A stretch of 64,000 nucleotides of DNA. Source: Acanthochromis polyacanthus (lineage: Eukaryota; Chordata; Actinopteri; Pomacentridae). Both the position numbers and the translations under genes were made by a program. Shown here in pieces: positions 25,993 to 35,803 of the stretch. The DNA is taken from contig NC_067121.1 in the NCBI RefSeq assembly GCF_021347895.1, forward strand, positions 37,311,974 to 37,375,973, written 5' to 3'. The notes under the pieces were generated by a model. That model was given only the letters and a program-made list of their open reading frames with translations. It was not told the DNA's origin and made no database searches. Positions within the stretch are counted from its first letter, which is position 1. The number at the start of each line of letters is the position of its first letter.

Positions 25993-26192
25993 CAGCCAGG
26001 TCCATAAATATTTGGACACTGGCACGATTAGAAAGGAAGTTGAAACAATGGAAATGTGCTGTAAGTGCAGACTGTATTTACATCCATATGAGGTGAACGG
26101 TGTAGGAATCACAACACATTTTACATGTCACCTCCACCAAAAGAAATTGGATAAACTAACATAATCAATGCCCAGATATTTATGGATCTGAC
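25993..26192. mobile_element. Tc1/mariner-type MITE (CCATAAATATTTGGACA ends)
   Basis: The left end CAGCCAGGTCCATAAATATT (after a TA) and the right end, whose reverse complement reads CTGTCAGATCCATAAATATC, are matching termini about 200 bp apart. This terminus is typical of Tc1/mariner-like elements in fish. It has no transposase. The right boundary is uncertain by a few bases. Confidence 0.6.
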
Positions 26193-26884
26193 AGCACAGT
26201 CAATCCTTTTAGTGAACTCTGCCGTGTCACCTCCACCCCTGAATGTTTCACTACATAGGATTGCAAATGTGAATAATTATTTGGTCACGCCTTTGGTCAG
26301 GCATTTTCTTCAATCATATATTTTATTTTGTAATGTTTTTCTTTAATTTAACATTAAACAATTTGTTCCGATCAATTTAAGATGATCTGAGTCCATGAAA
26401 CATCCCACTAATAAGAGCAGAACATTGAGAGCAAACAAGGCTGTTTCCTCCTGACCTTGTTGCTAAACTGTAACTGACCCGTGAGATGTAAAAGTAAATG
26501 CAGCAGCAGCAGGTTTGCCCGGAGGCTAAGTGCCGTCATCTGGGAGCTGTTCTCCTGCTGTGAGCCAGAGGACATCTGTCTTCAGTCTTGGTGGTTGTAT
26601 CACCTCCATACTTTATCAAACAGTCCTCTTCATCAAGGCCCAAACCGCCACGGAGGCTCAGTCCTGCACGCCGACCCCCCAGAACAAATGTAGGAGCTGG
26701 AGGCTGCAGTATGTGAGCAAGCTAAAAGGATATGTCAGCCATTTGCATGCTCACAGACGTTTAGGACTTGAGCAAGACAAATAAGTTAAACAAAATGTGG
26801 AGAAATCTTCTCTTTCAAGGCAACAGAATAGTTCAATAACCCAACACAGAGGGAGTCTATCTGATGATACAAAGGGCAGCCCAT

Positions 26885-27022
26885 GCTCAATTTATACAGA
26901 ATATTTACAAGAATCTTTCTGTAAAAATGTCATGTGGGGTTTGGTTATAGGCGGCCATGTTGATTGAAACCAGCAAAAATGTCAACTACGTTACAAAAAG
27001 CCCCGCAATTATATATCGACCC
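26885..27022 (-). mobile_element. Copy D (one-ended fragment) of the TGGGTCAATATA-ended family
   Basis: On the minus strand it begins GGGTCGATATATAATTGCGG at 27022 and continues through GTTGACATTTTTGCTGG and CAACATGGCCGCCTATAACC. This is the order seen at the start of copy A (14461 onward). Only about 140 bases of that end are present. Confidence 0.65.
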
Positions 27023-27536
27023 GTTAGCACATTGTAGAACTGTGACTGATGCTTTCACTTGTGAGAAAAATCTCCTCAGATTTGTTCAAATCTTCACCTT
27101 GAAAAGCAAATCTCCAGGCTCATAGTTGTTGCTTTTTCCAAATTCTTTCCTTTTCTATAACAACTAAACTGAATTTAAAAAAGAGGGAAATAAGCTGAAA
27201 GTCAACTTTGCATCTTACCAAACACTGCGGTGGAATACGAGCTGAAAAACGATGCAGAACTACCACCAGTGTGTACCCAGCACAGTGGGAAACCCATCAG
27301 ACTGGATTTGTTCAGACTTTTCGGTGGTGGTTCCCTGCTTCTGTGTTTTGACTTTTCTCTGCCGGAAGAAAGTTTGGAAGAGCTTCCAGTGCAGTGAGGC
27401 AGAAAAGACAAAAAAATAATGTTTGGGAAAAGAGAAAAGGTGTTTGACCTTGAGGCTTGATACTGACTGTTGTCCTCAGAGGACTGTCTGGGTTCTGGCT
27501 GGATCTGCACGCACATAGCGTGTCCATGAGCGTGTT

Positions 27537-27583
27537 TGTGTGTGTGTCTCTGTGTGTGTGTGTGTGTGTGTGTCTGTGTGTGT
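27537..27583. repeat. (TG)n microsatellite, interrupted
   Basis: The TG run is broken by TCTC and TC units. Confidence 0.85.
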
Positions 27584-28131
27584 ATAAATGTCTGACAGAG
27601 ACAGAAGAAAGAACAAGCAGTGAAGCGACATCAGCACAGCAAACTTTTCAGACCAACAGCAGCCCTCGCATCCAGAATGAGGTTCATCCGTTCATTCACT
27701 CCTCGGACAATCTGACCACATGTACACGCAGCACATACATGACACATACCTGTTAGCATGACTGCATGTATGATAAAGTCGGGCTGATTAATTTGAATAT
27801 GATAGCTCACTGTGATATCTGACAAATATGACAATCTTCTATAAATTAAGGTGGAATTTGTGATTCTAATCCGGTATACTTTTAGTCAAAATTCAGTGAA
27901 CATCTCCTCATGGTTCAGTGGTTGTCTGTTCTGTGTGGGTGGAAAAAATGTTAAATAATTTGTTTATACACTGTAAAAATGAAGGTTTTTAAACAGTTTT
28001 TCACTGTAATGTTTTGCACAGTGTACTGTTATTTTATATAATTTCTCTGTGCTGTTATTCGCTTGCAAAATCACAGAAAAAAATGTATTATTTACGAGTT
28101 TCCTAACACAAAAACAGGTCATCACTGTAAA

Positions 28132-28555
28132 TAATGGCTACATGCATGTCTGATAATGTAAGTTTTTCAAATTTAATTGCAAAAGTACAAATTACTAATT
28201 AATATATTATTTCATTAATATTAATTATGAAATCAGAAGAAACTGTCACTATTTTACAGACATTTGCCATTATTTTCATCATTTTTTTTGGTTTATTCCA
28301 ATGTTTTGTTTTGTATTTTTGTGGTACAATAATGTCTACATGCATGTCTAGCAATGTCAGTTTTTCTTAATAAGTGACAATTCATTCTTTCATAAAATTT
28401 GACAGCAAAATTACATATCATTAATTTATATATTATTATTTTTGTTAATATAAATTATGAAATCAGAAGTAAATGGCATTATTTTACAGACATTTGTCAT
28501 TGTTTTGACCATTTTTGGGGGGGTTCATTCCAATGTTTTATGTATTTTTGTGGTA
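28132..28555. repeat. Tandem duplication of a unit of about 200 bp, AT-rich
   Basis: 28132-28327 and 28331-28555 share the same ordered phrases: CTACATGCATGTCT, AATTATGAAATCAGAAG, ATTTTACAGACATTTG, TTCCAATGTTTT and TATTTTTGTGGTAC. ACACTGTAAAAA-like sequence lies upstream at 27969 and an inverted AACAGTGTGCAC near 28600, so both units may sit inside one transposon. Confidence 0.65.
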
Positions 28556-29355
28556 CCTTTTTTCATTACAATTTTTTCCCCTTTTTTCTTTGTTTTTTAA
28601 CAGTGTGCACAGTACAAATGTAATATAATGTCATGTGGGAAACAAACCACATAGCTCGAACCCATCCATCACCATTCCACCATCACTTGTTTTTTAATTA
28701 AAATATATTAATAAAATAATTTGACCCAGCTGTGAATGAGCATAAGTGGTCTACAGGGCAGCATCAGGATATCGGTATTCATTCATCTGGTATTTAAATG
28801 CTAATTAGTTTCAATTATTGTGTCAAAACACAACAAGAGAGAAAAGAATCCAGCAGCGTTTTGTCTGGAGTGACTCTGCAGTTCATGTGTCTGCTGCTTG
28901 TTTGTGCGTCTGTGTGTGTGTGTGCGCGCTGTTATAAAAGCAAAAATAGACACAAACAAAAACAGTGGCTCCACCAGACACACTACATGCAGCTCACCTA
29001 ACCCCCCCTCCACTTGTTAATTATTCATGATCTCCACCATCACACCGGTACTGGTCCACTGCCAGGAATATGTGTCCTCATTTCTCCTGAACACAGCTGA
29101 TAGAAAACTGATTTTCAGCCCAAAATGCTGCTTTCAGGTGCGCAAGGAGCAATAACTGTACGTGGCTTGTGTCTCTATAGAAAGTAGCCATACGTAACAC
29201 GCACAGTTAGTTTTAGTTGTAGGATACACTGTCTGTTTTCACTTGAGATATTTCAGGACCACGGACAGATGCAGCAGCTGGGAAGAGACAAAGACATCAG
29301 AGTGGATTACTACAGATCAACATAGTATCAATGTAAATATCCAAGAATAAACCTT

Positions 29356-29356
<1 letters not shown>

Positions 29357-29448
<92 letters not shown>
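29357..29448. repeat. (CTAT)n microsatellite, 23 perfect units
   Basis: There are 92 bases of uninterrupted CTAT, long enough to be highly mutable. Confidence 0.97.
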
Positions 29449-29485
29449 ATCATGGTTCTAAGAGCAAACTAGACTCTCTGCTCTA

Positions 29486-29760
29486 TTTTCAGGCTTTACA
29501 AAGTCTTGCCAGTGATGGCAGATTTCAACCAATCACGGGGCTGGATGCGGTGGAACAGTGGGTTTGATGAAGGACTTCAAGAGCAGGGTCTGAATCCCTG
29601 TGGGAACCCCCCATGACAGTTGGCTTTTGGTTTCAGTTTCATGTTCATGTGGTGGACAGAGTTCAAATAAAGAGGGGAAAGAAAAGAGCTGCAGGAGGAG
29701 GAGGGCTGCATAATTCAGAATACTGGCTCAGATTTTTATCACCTGCAGTTTCAGCAACAA
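29486..29760. repeat. Dispersed repeat homologous to 60343-60690
   Basis: It shares TTTTCAGG, TTTACAAA, ATTTCA(A/G)CCAATCA, a degenerate GTGGTGCAGTGG-like block, GGGT(C/T)GAATCC and a purine-rich block with GCTGCAG in the same order as the second locus. The GGGTCTGAATCCC segment resembles a degenerate tRNA B box, so a SINE origin is possible. Confidence 0.45.
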
Positions 29761-30085
29761 AAATCCACTTAAAAACTCCCCTACACGCCCACTGTAGCAG
29801 CCTGAATCAGCAGATGTTCATTTGTCATGGGGCTGCAATGTTGACAGCAGTATACATCATGGAAATATTATAATATATTAAAGTATAAAATGTCTCTGAA
29901 ATGGGATTTTTTTCTACATGATAATAATAATGTCCTTTGATTGAGTTTTTCTGAGTAGTTTTCTACTTTCTCTGTATTCTATTGTTTTTTACTAGTTTTA
30001 CATAACCCTTAAGTGTTTCGTTTTCATACTCAGATTTACATTTTGCATTCTGCTGCACGGATTATTTTATTTAGCATTTATTTTA

Positions 30086-30415
30086 CTAGGTTAGCACTTT
30101 CGCCTCGCAGCTAGAAGATCCCCAGTTTGCATCCCTGCCTGGCCCTGGGATCTTTCTGCATGGAGTTTGCATGTTCTCTCTGTACATGTGTGGGTTTTCT
30201 GTGGGTACTCTGTGGGCTTTCTCATGCAGTCCAGAAACATGCTGAGGTAACTGGTGATTCTAAATTGTTCGTAGGTATGAATGCCAGTGTGACTGTCTGT
30301 ATATGTAGCCCTGCGACAGACTGGTGACCTGTCCAGGTGTCCCCTGCTTTCACTCTCAGTCAACTGGGATAGACTCCAGCACCCTGCGGCCCTAACGAGG
30401 ATTAAGCAGTGGATA
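30086..30415 (+). repeat. SINE-type repeat with a tRNA-like head
   Basis: The left end has an A-box-like TAGGTTAGCAC (30087-30097) and a degraded B-box-like CAGTTTGCATCCC. The body follows with GGAGTTTGCATGTTCTCTCT, GGTGATTCTAAATTG and GACCTGTCCAGGTGTCCCCT. This order is that of a very widespread fish dispersed repeat. It is not a functional tRNA gene. The tail runs into a separate LINE fragment at about 30418. Confidence 0.7.
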
Positions 30416-30417
30416 GA

Positions 30418-30540
30418 TCATTGATGGATTTATTTAACCAGGTTAATCCCATTGAGATCAGAGATTCCCTTTACAAGGGAGACCTGGCCAAGAGATCAGC
30501 AGCATTTAAAAACAGTAAACAACAGATAAAATTAGCAACA
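30418..30540 (-). mobile_element. LINE 3'-end fragment (L2/Rex-like), downstream part
   Basis: On the minus strand it reads as a non-coding 3' tail (CCAGGTCTCCCTTG, GATCTCAATGGGATTAACC, TGGTTAAATAAA), a phrase common at 3' ends of fish LINEs. It continues the LINE piece at 31062-31350 and is separated from it by an inserted piggyBac-type element. Confidence 0.6.
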
Positions 30541-30544
30541 CTAA

Positions 30545-31057
30545 CCCTCGTGTTGTCCAGCAGGTCAAAATTAACCCGTTTTAAAGTTTGAAAATATGGG
30601 GGGGGGGAAACAATTCGCAGTGAAACTTCTGATGTCCACATTTTCAACATTTTTGGAAAATATTTGAACATTTTTTTGGTGGGAAAAAAGAAATGTTAAA
30701 AATGTTTCTTTAAGAACATTCACAAAAAATTGCTGGATTTTGGTTGGTTTTTTTGTGAATGTTCTTAAAGAAAATATCAGAAGTTTTACTGAAATATATG
30801 TAATCACTTAAGATATTTTTATGATTTTTTTTGGGGAGATTTTTACTCATTTTTTGAAATTATTTACAAGAATTTTCTTGCCAAACTTGTGGAATTTTTT
30901 AAAAATAAAACTTAAGGGAAACTTTTAAGGAATTATTGAAGTTTTCTTCCTGAAGGTTTTGCAAATTCTCAGAAATTTGGGGGATTTTTTTTTGCAGATT
31001 TTTTTCGGACAAAGAAACAATATTTTTTTGTGCATGTAAATGAGGACAACAGGAGGG
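30545..31057. mobile_element. piggyBac-type MITE inserted in a LINE 3' end, 513 bp
   Basis: The termini CCCTCGTGTTGTCC and (reverse complement) CCCTCCTGTTGTCC are near-identical inverted repeats. The right flank is TTAA (31058-31061) and the left flank CTAA (30541-30544), a once-TTAA target with one change. A perfect 25-bp-arm hairpin lies inside (30705-30729 against 30749-30773). It encodes no protein. LINE sequence on both sides shows it landed in an older repeat. Confidence 0.75.
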
Positions 31058-31061
31058 TTAA

Positions 31062-31350
31062 AACTCACATCTAACACTTGCACACAGACAAGGTAGACTG
31101 TAAGGATTTCACCAGAACTTTAAACTCATTCAGTGGAACAAAGGCTTGAAGTTGAGATTGTAATTTTTTCCAAGCATTTGGTGCAGAAATCTTAAATGCT
31201 TTCTCGCCCACTTCAGATCGTACTTTGGGGACGACAAACCGCAACTGAGTGTCCACAGATCGGAGACTGTGACTTCCATGTTTTCTTGTTAAAAGACAAG
31301 ACAAACAGGAAGGAACAATACCCAGAATGGTTCTGTAAATAAACACCTAT
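31062..31350 (-). pseudogene. LINE reverse-transcriptase ORF, C-terminal remnant (L2/Rex-like)
   Basis: The minus-strand frame 31346-31071 (91 aa) contains LRSVDTQLRFVVPKVRSEVG, GEKAFKISAPNAWKKL and FKVLVKS. This matches the typical C-terminal pattern of non-LTR ORF2 proteins in the L2/Rex1 group (LRS...PRxRxExGxKAFxxxAPxxWNxL...FKxxLKxxL). Only the last fragment is present, with no reverse transcriptase catalytic motif or endonuclease. It is a 5'-truncated dead copy. The stop is followed (minus strand) by 3' UTR interrupted by the piggyBac-type element. Confidence 0.7.
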
Positions 31351-32199
31351 GACTGACTTCTTTCCTCAGCACAGTAATAACAAATTGCACCGCGGCTGTG
31401 TTGTGTTGTTTTACACGGAAGCACTCAGCCGAGTTTCATGAAATCCATTACATCAGCCTTCAGCAAATAGCACATTAGTGAAGGACACAATGTTTGGTTT
31501 TTGTTTACTGCTGGTAATTAAACATGATGGCGATTTATTTTCATCATTGTGGACGTTGTTGGTCTCATTGTGTAGCAGCTGACTTTTTAATGGTCAGCAC
31601 GGCTCAGTGGTCATCACAACAGCATGATCAGTGCTTAGCATCCATCTAGTGCTGTAACGACCCCTGATGAAGTAGCTGTTGTATTATTTAGATGGTAGCA
31701 GTGTTTTATTGTTATGTTAATGCTCAGTTTTATGCCTGTGCTGCTTAATGGGAGTTAATGGAGTCGGCAGTGCAAATCCTCACTTTCCTTTAATCGATAG
31801 ATTCTGTCATGCTTTCCATTTCTTTCAATCTGCTGCACTTAAAGGAGATCAGGAAGTCCCCTGTCTCTAATAATGATCCTAAACGTCAATTTTATTTCTG
31901 GCGTTCGTGTGTTTTATGCGTGGTGGTGTGTGTTGGCCTCAGCGGGTGGCGTGCATCCATCGATCCTCCGAGACACGTCTGCCAACAGCGAGCGTTGCCA
32001 GGGGAACCGCAGATGCTGTCATCCTCTTTTTTTGCGTAACCATGGTGATAGTCCCCTCGGCGACGTGTTGTGTCTGCTTGCCTCACTGTCAAAAGATGGA
32101 ACGCTCTCTCTCACACACACACACGATGATGCTGGAGGAGGCTGGCTTTGGGAAGAAGCACCAGTCTGACGGGCAAACGGCTGACAGAGCAGAGTGACG

Positions 32200-32222
32200 G
32201 ACGGACAGACAGACAGACAGAC
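32200..32222. repeat. Short (GACA)n/(GACG)n run
   Basis: About five GACA/GACG units follow a short CACACA tract at 32112-32122. It is low-complexity only. Confidence 0.7.
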
Positions 32223-32732
32223 GGATAGTAGACATGCAGACAGACAGATTCAGGTGCAGTTTTCAGTCCTGCCGTGTGGAGAGTTTGACGAAGAAGCCTG
32301 CAGAACGCCGTGTGTGTTGAGGAGAAACATGTCGCTTATTAATGCAAGTTAAGATTCTTCATGTGTGTTCCACCTGAAACCATATTCAAAAACTGTTAGT
32401 ACAACCGACCAAGTTTGAACAAAGGATCTCCTGTTTGCTCAGTCTTCAATGTAATGTATGAAAAGGAATCTGAAGTGCCTCTGGATTCATAATTAATTAA
32501 TGAATGATAGCTGCGATTGCATCTTGTCACATACGATGCAGTTTTATAACTCATAAAATGTTCTTTTTTTGGCTTTTTCATTTCTTTCTTCATTCTTTTG
32601 TGTTCAGATCTGTAAGGCGTTTCTTCTTTGCTCTGATGGAAATAAAACAAGAGTAATTTTGGCCTTGTGAAGCAGCTTGTTTTCATTAATGATTGCATTG
32701 AAAAAATAAGACTCGATTTTACTGATAATAAA

Positions 32733-32960
32733 CAGTTTAACCCTGCAAGACCCAAATACAGAAAAGAATGACCCAAAATATAAAAATAAGCAAAAAAATA
32801 AACAAGTTTTAAACATAGAAATCAAATGTAGAAAAAAATGCAAAAAATAATACTTTAAACACAGACACACAAATCCAAATATAGAAGAAATGACTATTGC
32901 ATGCAATGTGTCTGTCCATTTGCAATACATGCAAAGAATGAATATTATTCTACAGAAATG
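32733..32960. repeat. AT-rich repeat starting TTTAACCCTGCAAGACCC
   Basis: The start resembles termini of TTAA-targeting short elements seen elsewhere in the window, and the following A-rich sequence repeats CAAATATAGAA-like units. No matching right end was found, so the class and limits are uncertain. Confidence 0.35.
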
Positions 32961-33257
32961 TTCTGTTGTCACATATGGGTTGCTATTTAGTTGTAGTTAT
33001 TATGAAGGGGAATATTTTTAAAGGGTAGGAAAACATGTCAAACCCAGATATTTGTATCAAAAGGTGTAAAGTTAATGTTATCTTCTGCAGCTGTGTATTT
33101 CCATTTTATCCCTTTCATGCCATAGGCAGGACTGTTTTCTGTTTCTGTCGCTTTAAGCTTCATCACATTGAATTTGCTATAAAATAATAAATAGCATCAG
33201 TTAAGGGATGTTTATCGGCTGAAGCTGGTCGTGACGACGCTCTTTTGTCTCCTGCAG

Positions 33258-33344
33258 GTCCGGGGATGATGTCATCGATGATGTCATCAGGCGGGCGTCA
33301 GGACCCACCGGGACAACCTTCCTTCGGCTCCGACTACCTGTCTG
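33258..33344 (+). CDS. map4: MAP4 coding exon 2 (29 codons)
   Basis: The acceptor CTCCTGCAG ends at 33257 and the donor GTGAGG starts at 33345. Joined in phase 1 to the first coding exon, it reads S-PGMMSSMMSSGGRQDPPGQP followed by SFGSDYLS. The exon is a multiple of three (87 bases) with phase 1 at both borders, so it can be skipped without a frameshift. The sequence is Met/Ser/Gly/Pro-rich and part of the low-complexity projection region. No catalytic or named domain is seen. The exon call rests on splice sites, phase and composition matched to its neighbours. Confidence 0.72.
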
Positions 33345-35330
33345 GTGAGGGTGGATGGAGTGAAGTCGTAGCATTTACTGATTACACCCCTGTAGCACGG
33401 ACACACAGTAAGAGTTTGTGTAATCGCTGCTTCTGTCCATCACGGCCATCAGAAATGACGTTTTTGCGCCGAGGACCGGCTTCAATATAGGATTAACGCC
33501 AAAGTGACACTCACCAGTTGTGACACTTTAAGGCATGAGCTTTCCATGTTGCTGAAGTAAAATCACAAGCAACAGTTTACAGCAGCTCTGATAACCTGGC
33601 TGGTCATTTTGCTCCACTAAGGTGAGAGTCCAGGCAGTGGTACGTGATCAGAGATGTTTGTTTTTGTTGCATCACCAAGATTATGCGAGAAGAACCGTGG
33701 TGAATTTTATAAATGTTGGTGGAGAGGTGGAGAACAGGCACAGGAAGAATTCTCATTAAGTTTTGTTGTGGATCTGGATCTGGTTCATCTTCTGGTGTCC
33801 AAAAGTCTTAACAAGCACTGATTCCTGAAAAAAAAAAAAGAAAAAAAAAGAACACCATAAACAGTATTAAATTAAAGGGTGTCTCGAAGGTTGAGGCTCT
33901 TAGTTTCTGATCAGAGAGTCAGTGCCACCAAGCTGCCACTGTTAAGTCCTTCAGTGAGGCCTCTAAAACTGTCTGCTCCGGGGACGCTTCATCATGAGCT
34001 GACCCTGTACTGACACCAGCTTCTTAACCAGCTGGGATATGCAGAAAAGAAAGAAAAAAATCTGAATGTCCTGCCATTGTGTTTCCACGCTGGATGTCCC
34101 TGTTCAGCCTGTATCTGTTATTAAAATTCCAGACCAGGACTAAAATGGATGCAGCGTTTGTTCCTTTGCATCAAATTTGGCCGAGCTACAGTTGTTCGGC
34201 CACATCAGTCGTTGCTTGCTGTCTAATTTTGGCCTCATAGTTGTGGAGCGGAGGCTTTTTCCAGGTAAAATCTTTGAAAACACAGCTTTAGCCAGCTGTT
34301 GGTGGCAGATCTCCTGATAAAACACTTATGTGTGTGGTTTTAACTCAGGTAAGAGAGCTCTAATATTATGCAAAATTCATATGAGGGTCTTAAATAAATA
34401 AGTGTATTTTAATTGGTTCATCCATCCATCCATTTTCTGCTGCTTGTGCAGGACCAAGTAGTGTTTAATGAGAAAAAAAATCCCTGCTGGTTTTCGCTGA
34501 TATCTTTCATACTTTGGTTGATATTATCGAGGACCAGGCAGCCTAGTAAAATGAGTTCTTTGTGGGTAAATACATAATTGCGGCACTTTTCGTATCATAG
34601 TTGACATTTTTGCTGTCTATAACCAAACACCACATGGCATTTTAGAGAAAGATTTTCCGAAATATTACATCTATAATTGAGTAAAATTGAAACTGAACAT
34701 TATTTATAAAGATACTGAAGTGATTCCTTCCTATTGCAAGACAAGTGATAGTGGGCAAAATCTATGCATTAAAAAGTTCATCTAAAGCCACAAATTGCTG
34801 CCTCTTTGGGTTGCTCTACCTCCGCTGCAGCTCAGCATGGAAATACTTTGGAGGAAGAGCTGAAAGTTGATTAATCTGCAGCCAAATATTCTCCGGTTGG
34901 ATCGTCTCCTGTGTGAATATGGAGACACATTTTGTACTCAAAATCTCCCACACTGGAATGGTATCAGCCAGGAGGAACCTAAAAAGTCTGTCCCCAAACA
35001 GCCTTTACTGCTCCTTCTCTTTGTTGTTATAGAAGTATGCAAAACACTGCATGAGAATTCAAGCATTCGTGAACATTTCTGTTGTGTACATTTGCATAAA
35101 GCTTCCGTCTCTGCACGCACACAGACAAAATGCACGGACAAAACGGCGGATGATGAAGATCTCGCTGACATTTGCTTTGCCCGTTTGTTTACATCTTCTA
35201 TCCCACTGCTTCTTTCTGTGCTGCTCCTCATTATTCACTTCTTTCTGCCTCTCTCTCTGACTCGGCTATCCTCATTTTACATTTCCACTTCCACTCTGTC
35301 TGTCCGTCTGTCTCTTTCCTTCTCTCTCAG
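33345..35330 (+). other. map4: map4 intron 2
   Basis: It carries an A-rich run at 33828-33850, a one-ended transposon fragment (34562-34722) and otherwise unique sequence. The 3' part (about 35210-35330) is strongly pyrimidine-rich and leads into the acceptor TTCTCTCTCAG. Confidence 0.65.
34562..34722 (+). mobile_element. Copy C (one-ended fragment) of the TGGGTCAATATA-ended family
   Basis: It begins GTGGGTAAATACATAATTGC and continues with CGTATCATAGTTGACATTTT, AACCAAACACCACATGGCAT and CATTATTTATAAAGATACTG, collinear with the first 180 bases of copy A. The rest of the element is missing. Confidence 0.65.
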
Positions 35331-35408
35331 GTCCTATGATGGGTGGGATGACAGATCAGTGGAGCCTGAACAAGACAAAGGACAGCAGCATGCCTGACTC
35401 ATTTCTAG
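35331..35408 (+). CDS. map4: MAP4 coding exon 3 (26 codons)
   Basis: The acceptor is TTCTCTCTCAG with a long pyrimidine tract. In phase 1 the exon reads G-PMMGGMTDQWSLNKTKDSSM then PDSFL, a Met/Gly/Ser style like the preceding exon. The donor GTCCAC at 35409 is weak, lacking A at +3 and G at +5. An alternative phase-1 donor about 33 bases downstream (CCG/GTGTCA) would add roughly eleven codons. The length of 78 bases is a multiple of three. A 176-aa open frame over this exon (34867-35397) is in the wrong phase and was rejected. Confidence 0.65.
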
Positions 35409-35594
35409 GTCCACTTTACTTGTTAACCTCCGGTGTCATTTTTATCTTTAACTTTGCAGAAAGCTTTTATTCGTTCCATTCTCGCTTGTTGCAATTGAAG
35501 ATATTGTAGAGGAAAATATTGAACCAGGCTGGATGTTTTAGCCAGATATATGATTACTGAGATAGTTTGTGCCACAAACACAACCTGGGAGGTA

Positions 35595-35637
35595 AATGGG
35601 TCAATATATAAGCCCCCTAATTATATATTGACCCATT
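35595..35637. repeat. 43-bp palindromic stub of TGGGTCAATATA ends
   Basis: TGGGTCAATATATA (35597-35610) faces TATATATTGACCCA across about 11 bases. These are the same termini as in the 35804-36512 element, joined head to head with almost no interior. Confidence 0.7.
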
Positions 35638-35803
35638 CAAAATGACTTGAAAAGTATCATTAATTGCAGAATATTATTCTACAATGACATAAAATGTGTC
35701 CTAAATGACTTGAAAAGTATCCCAAAGACACAAAAATGTTCTAAAATGACAAGCACTTGTTCAAAATTACAAGAAAATCGTCCAAAATGACTTAAAACTT
35801 GTC
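35638..35803. repeat. Degenerate tandem repeat, AAAATGACTT(G/A)AAA core
   Basis: Variants of AAAATGACTTGAAAAGT and TCCAAAATGACTTAAAACTT recur about every 25-35 bases between the palindromic stub and the copy B terminus. It looks like subterminal repeat sequence of the adjoining element or a separate minisatellite. Confidence 0.55.

Larger units (their letters stand above)
6808..33257 (+). other. map4: map4 intron after the first coding exon (26.4 kb)
   Basis: The donor is GTGAGT and the acceptor TCTCCTGCAG. Nearly all recognisable content is interspersed repeat, listed separately. Stretches where I see nothing recognisable include about 8350-12520, 13660-14450, 15160-17480, 18310-19160, 21630-22730, 23260-24430, 26200-26880 and 31360-32720. 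No gene on either strand is supported. The short open frames here lack family motifs and sit in AT-rich or low-complexity sequence. Confidence 0.7.

Noticed and set aside
29357..29448. Possible CRISPR-like array
   Set aside because: It is a simple tetranucleotide repeat without spacers, in a vertebrate genome.
30086..30150. Possible tRNA gene
   Set aside because: The A- and B-box-like words are degraded, no cloverleaf can be formed, and the body is a known type of dispersed repeat.
32396..32972. Minus-strand frames of 126 and 122 aa
   Set aside because: AT-rich, Phe/Leu/Lys-biased translations overlapping a repeat-like segment. No motif.
34867..35397. 176-aa open frame on the plus strand
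   Set aside because: It overlaps coding exon 3 in the wrong phase and is otherwise pyrimidine-rich intron.
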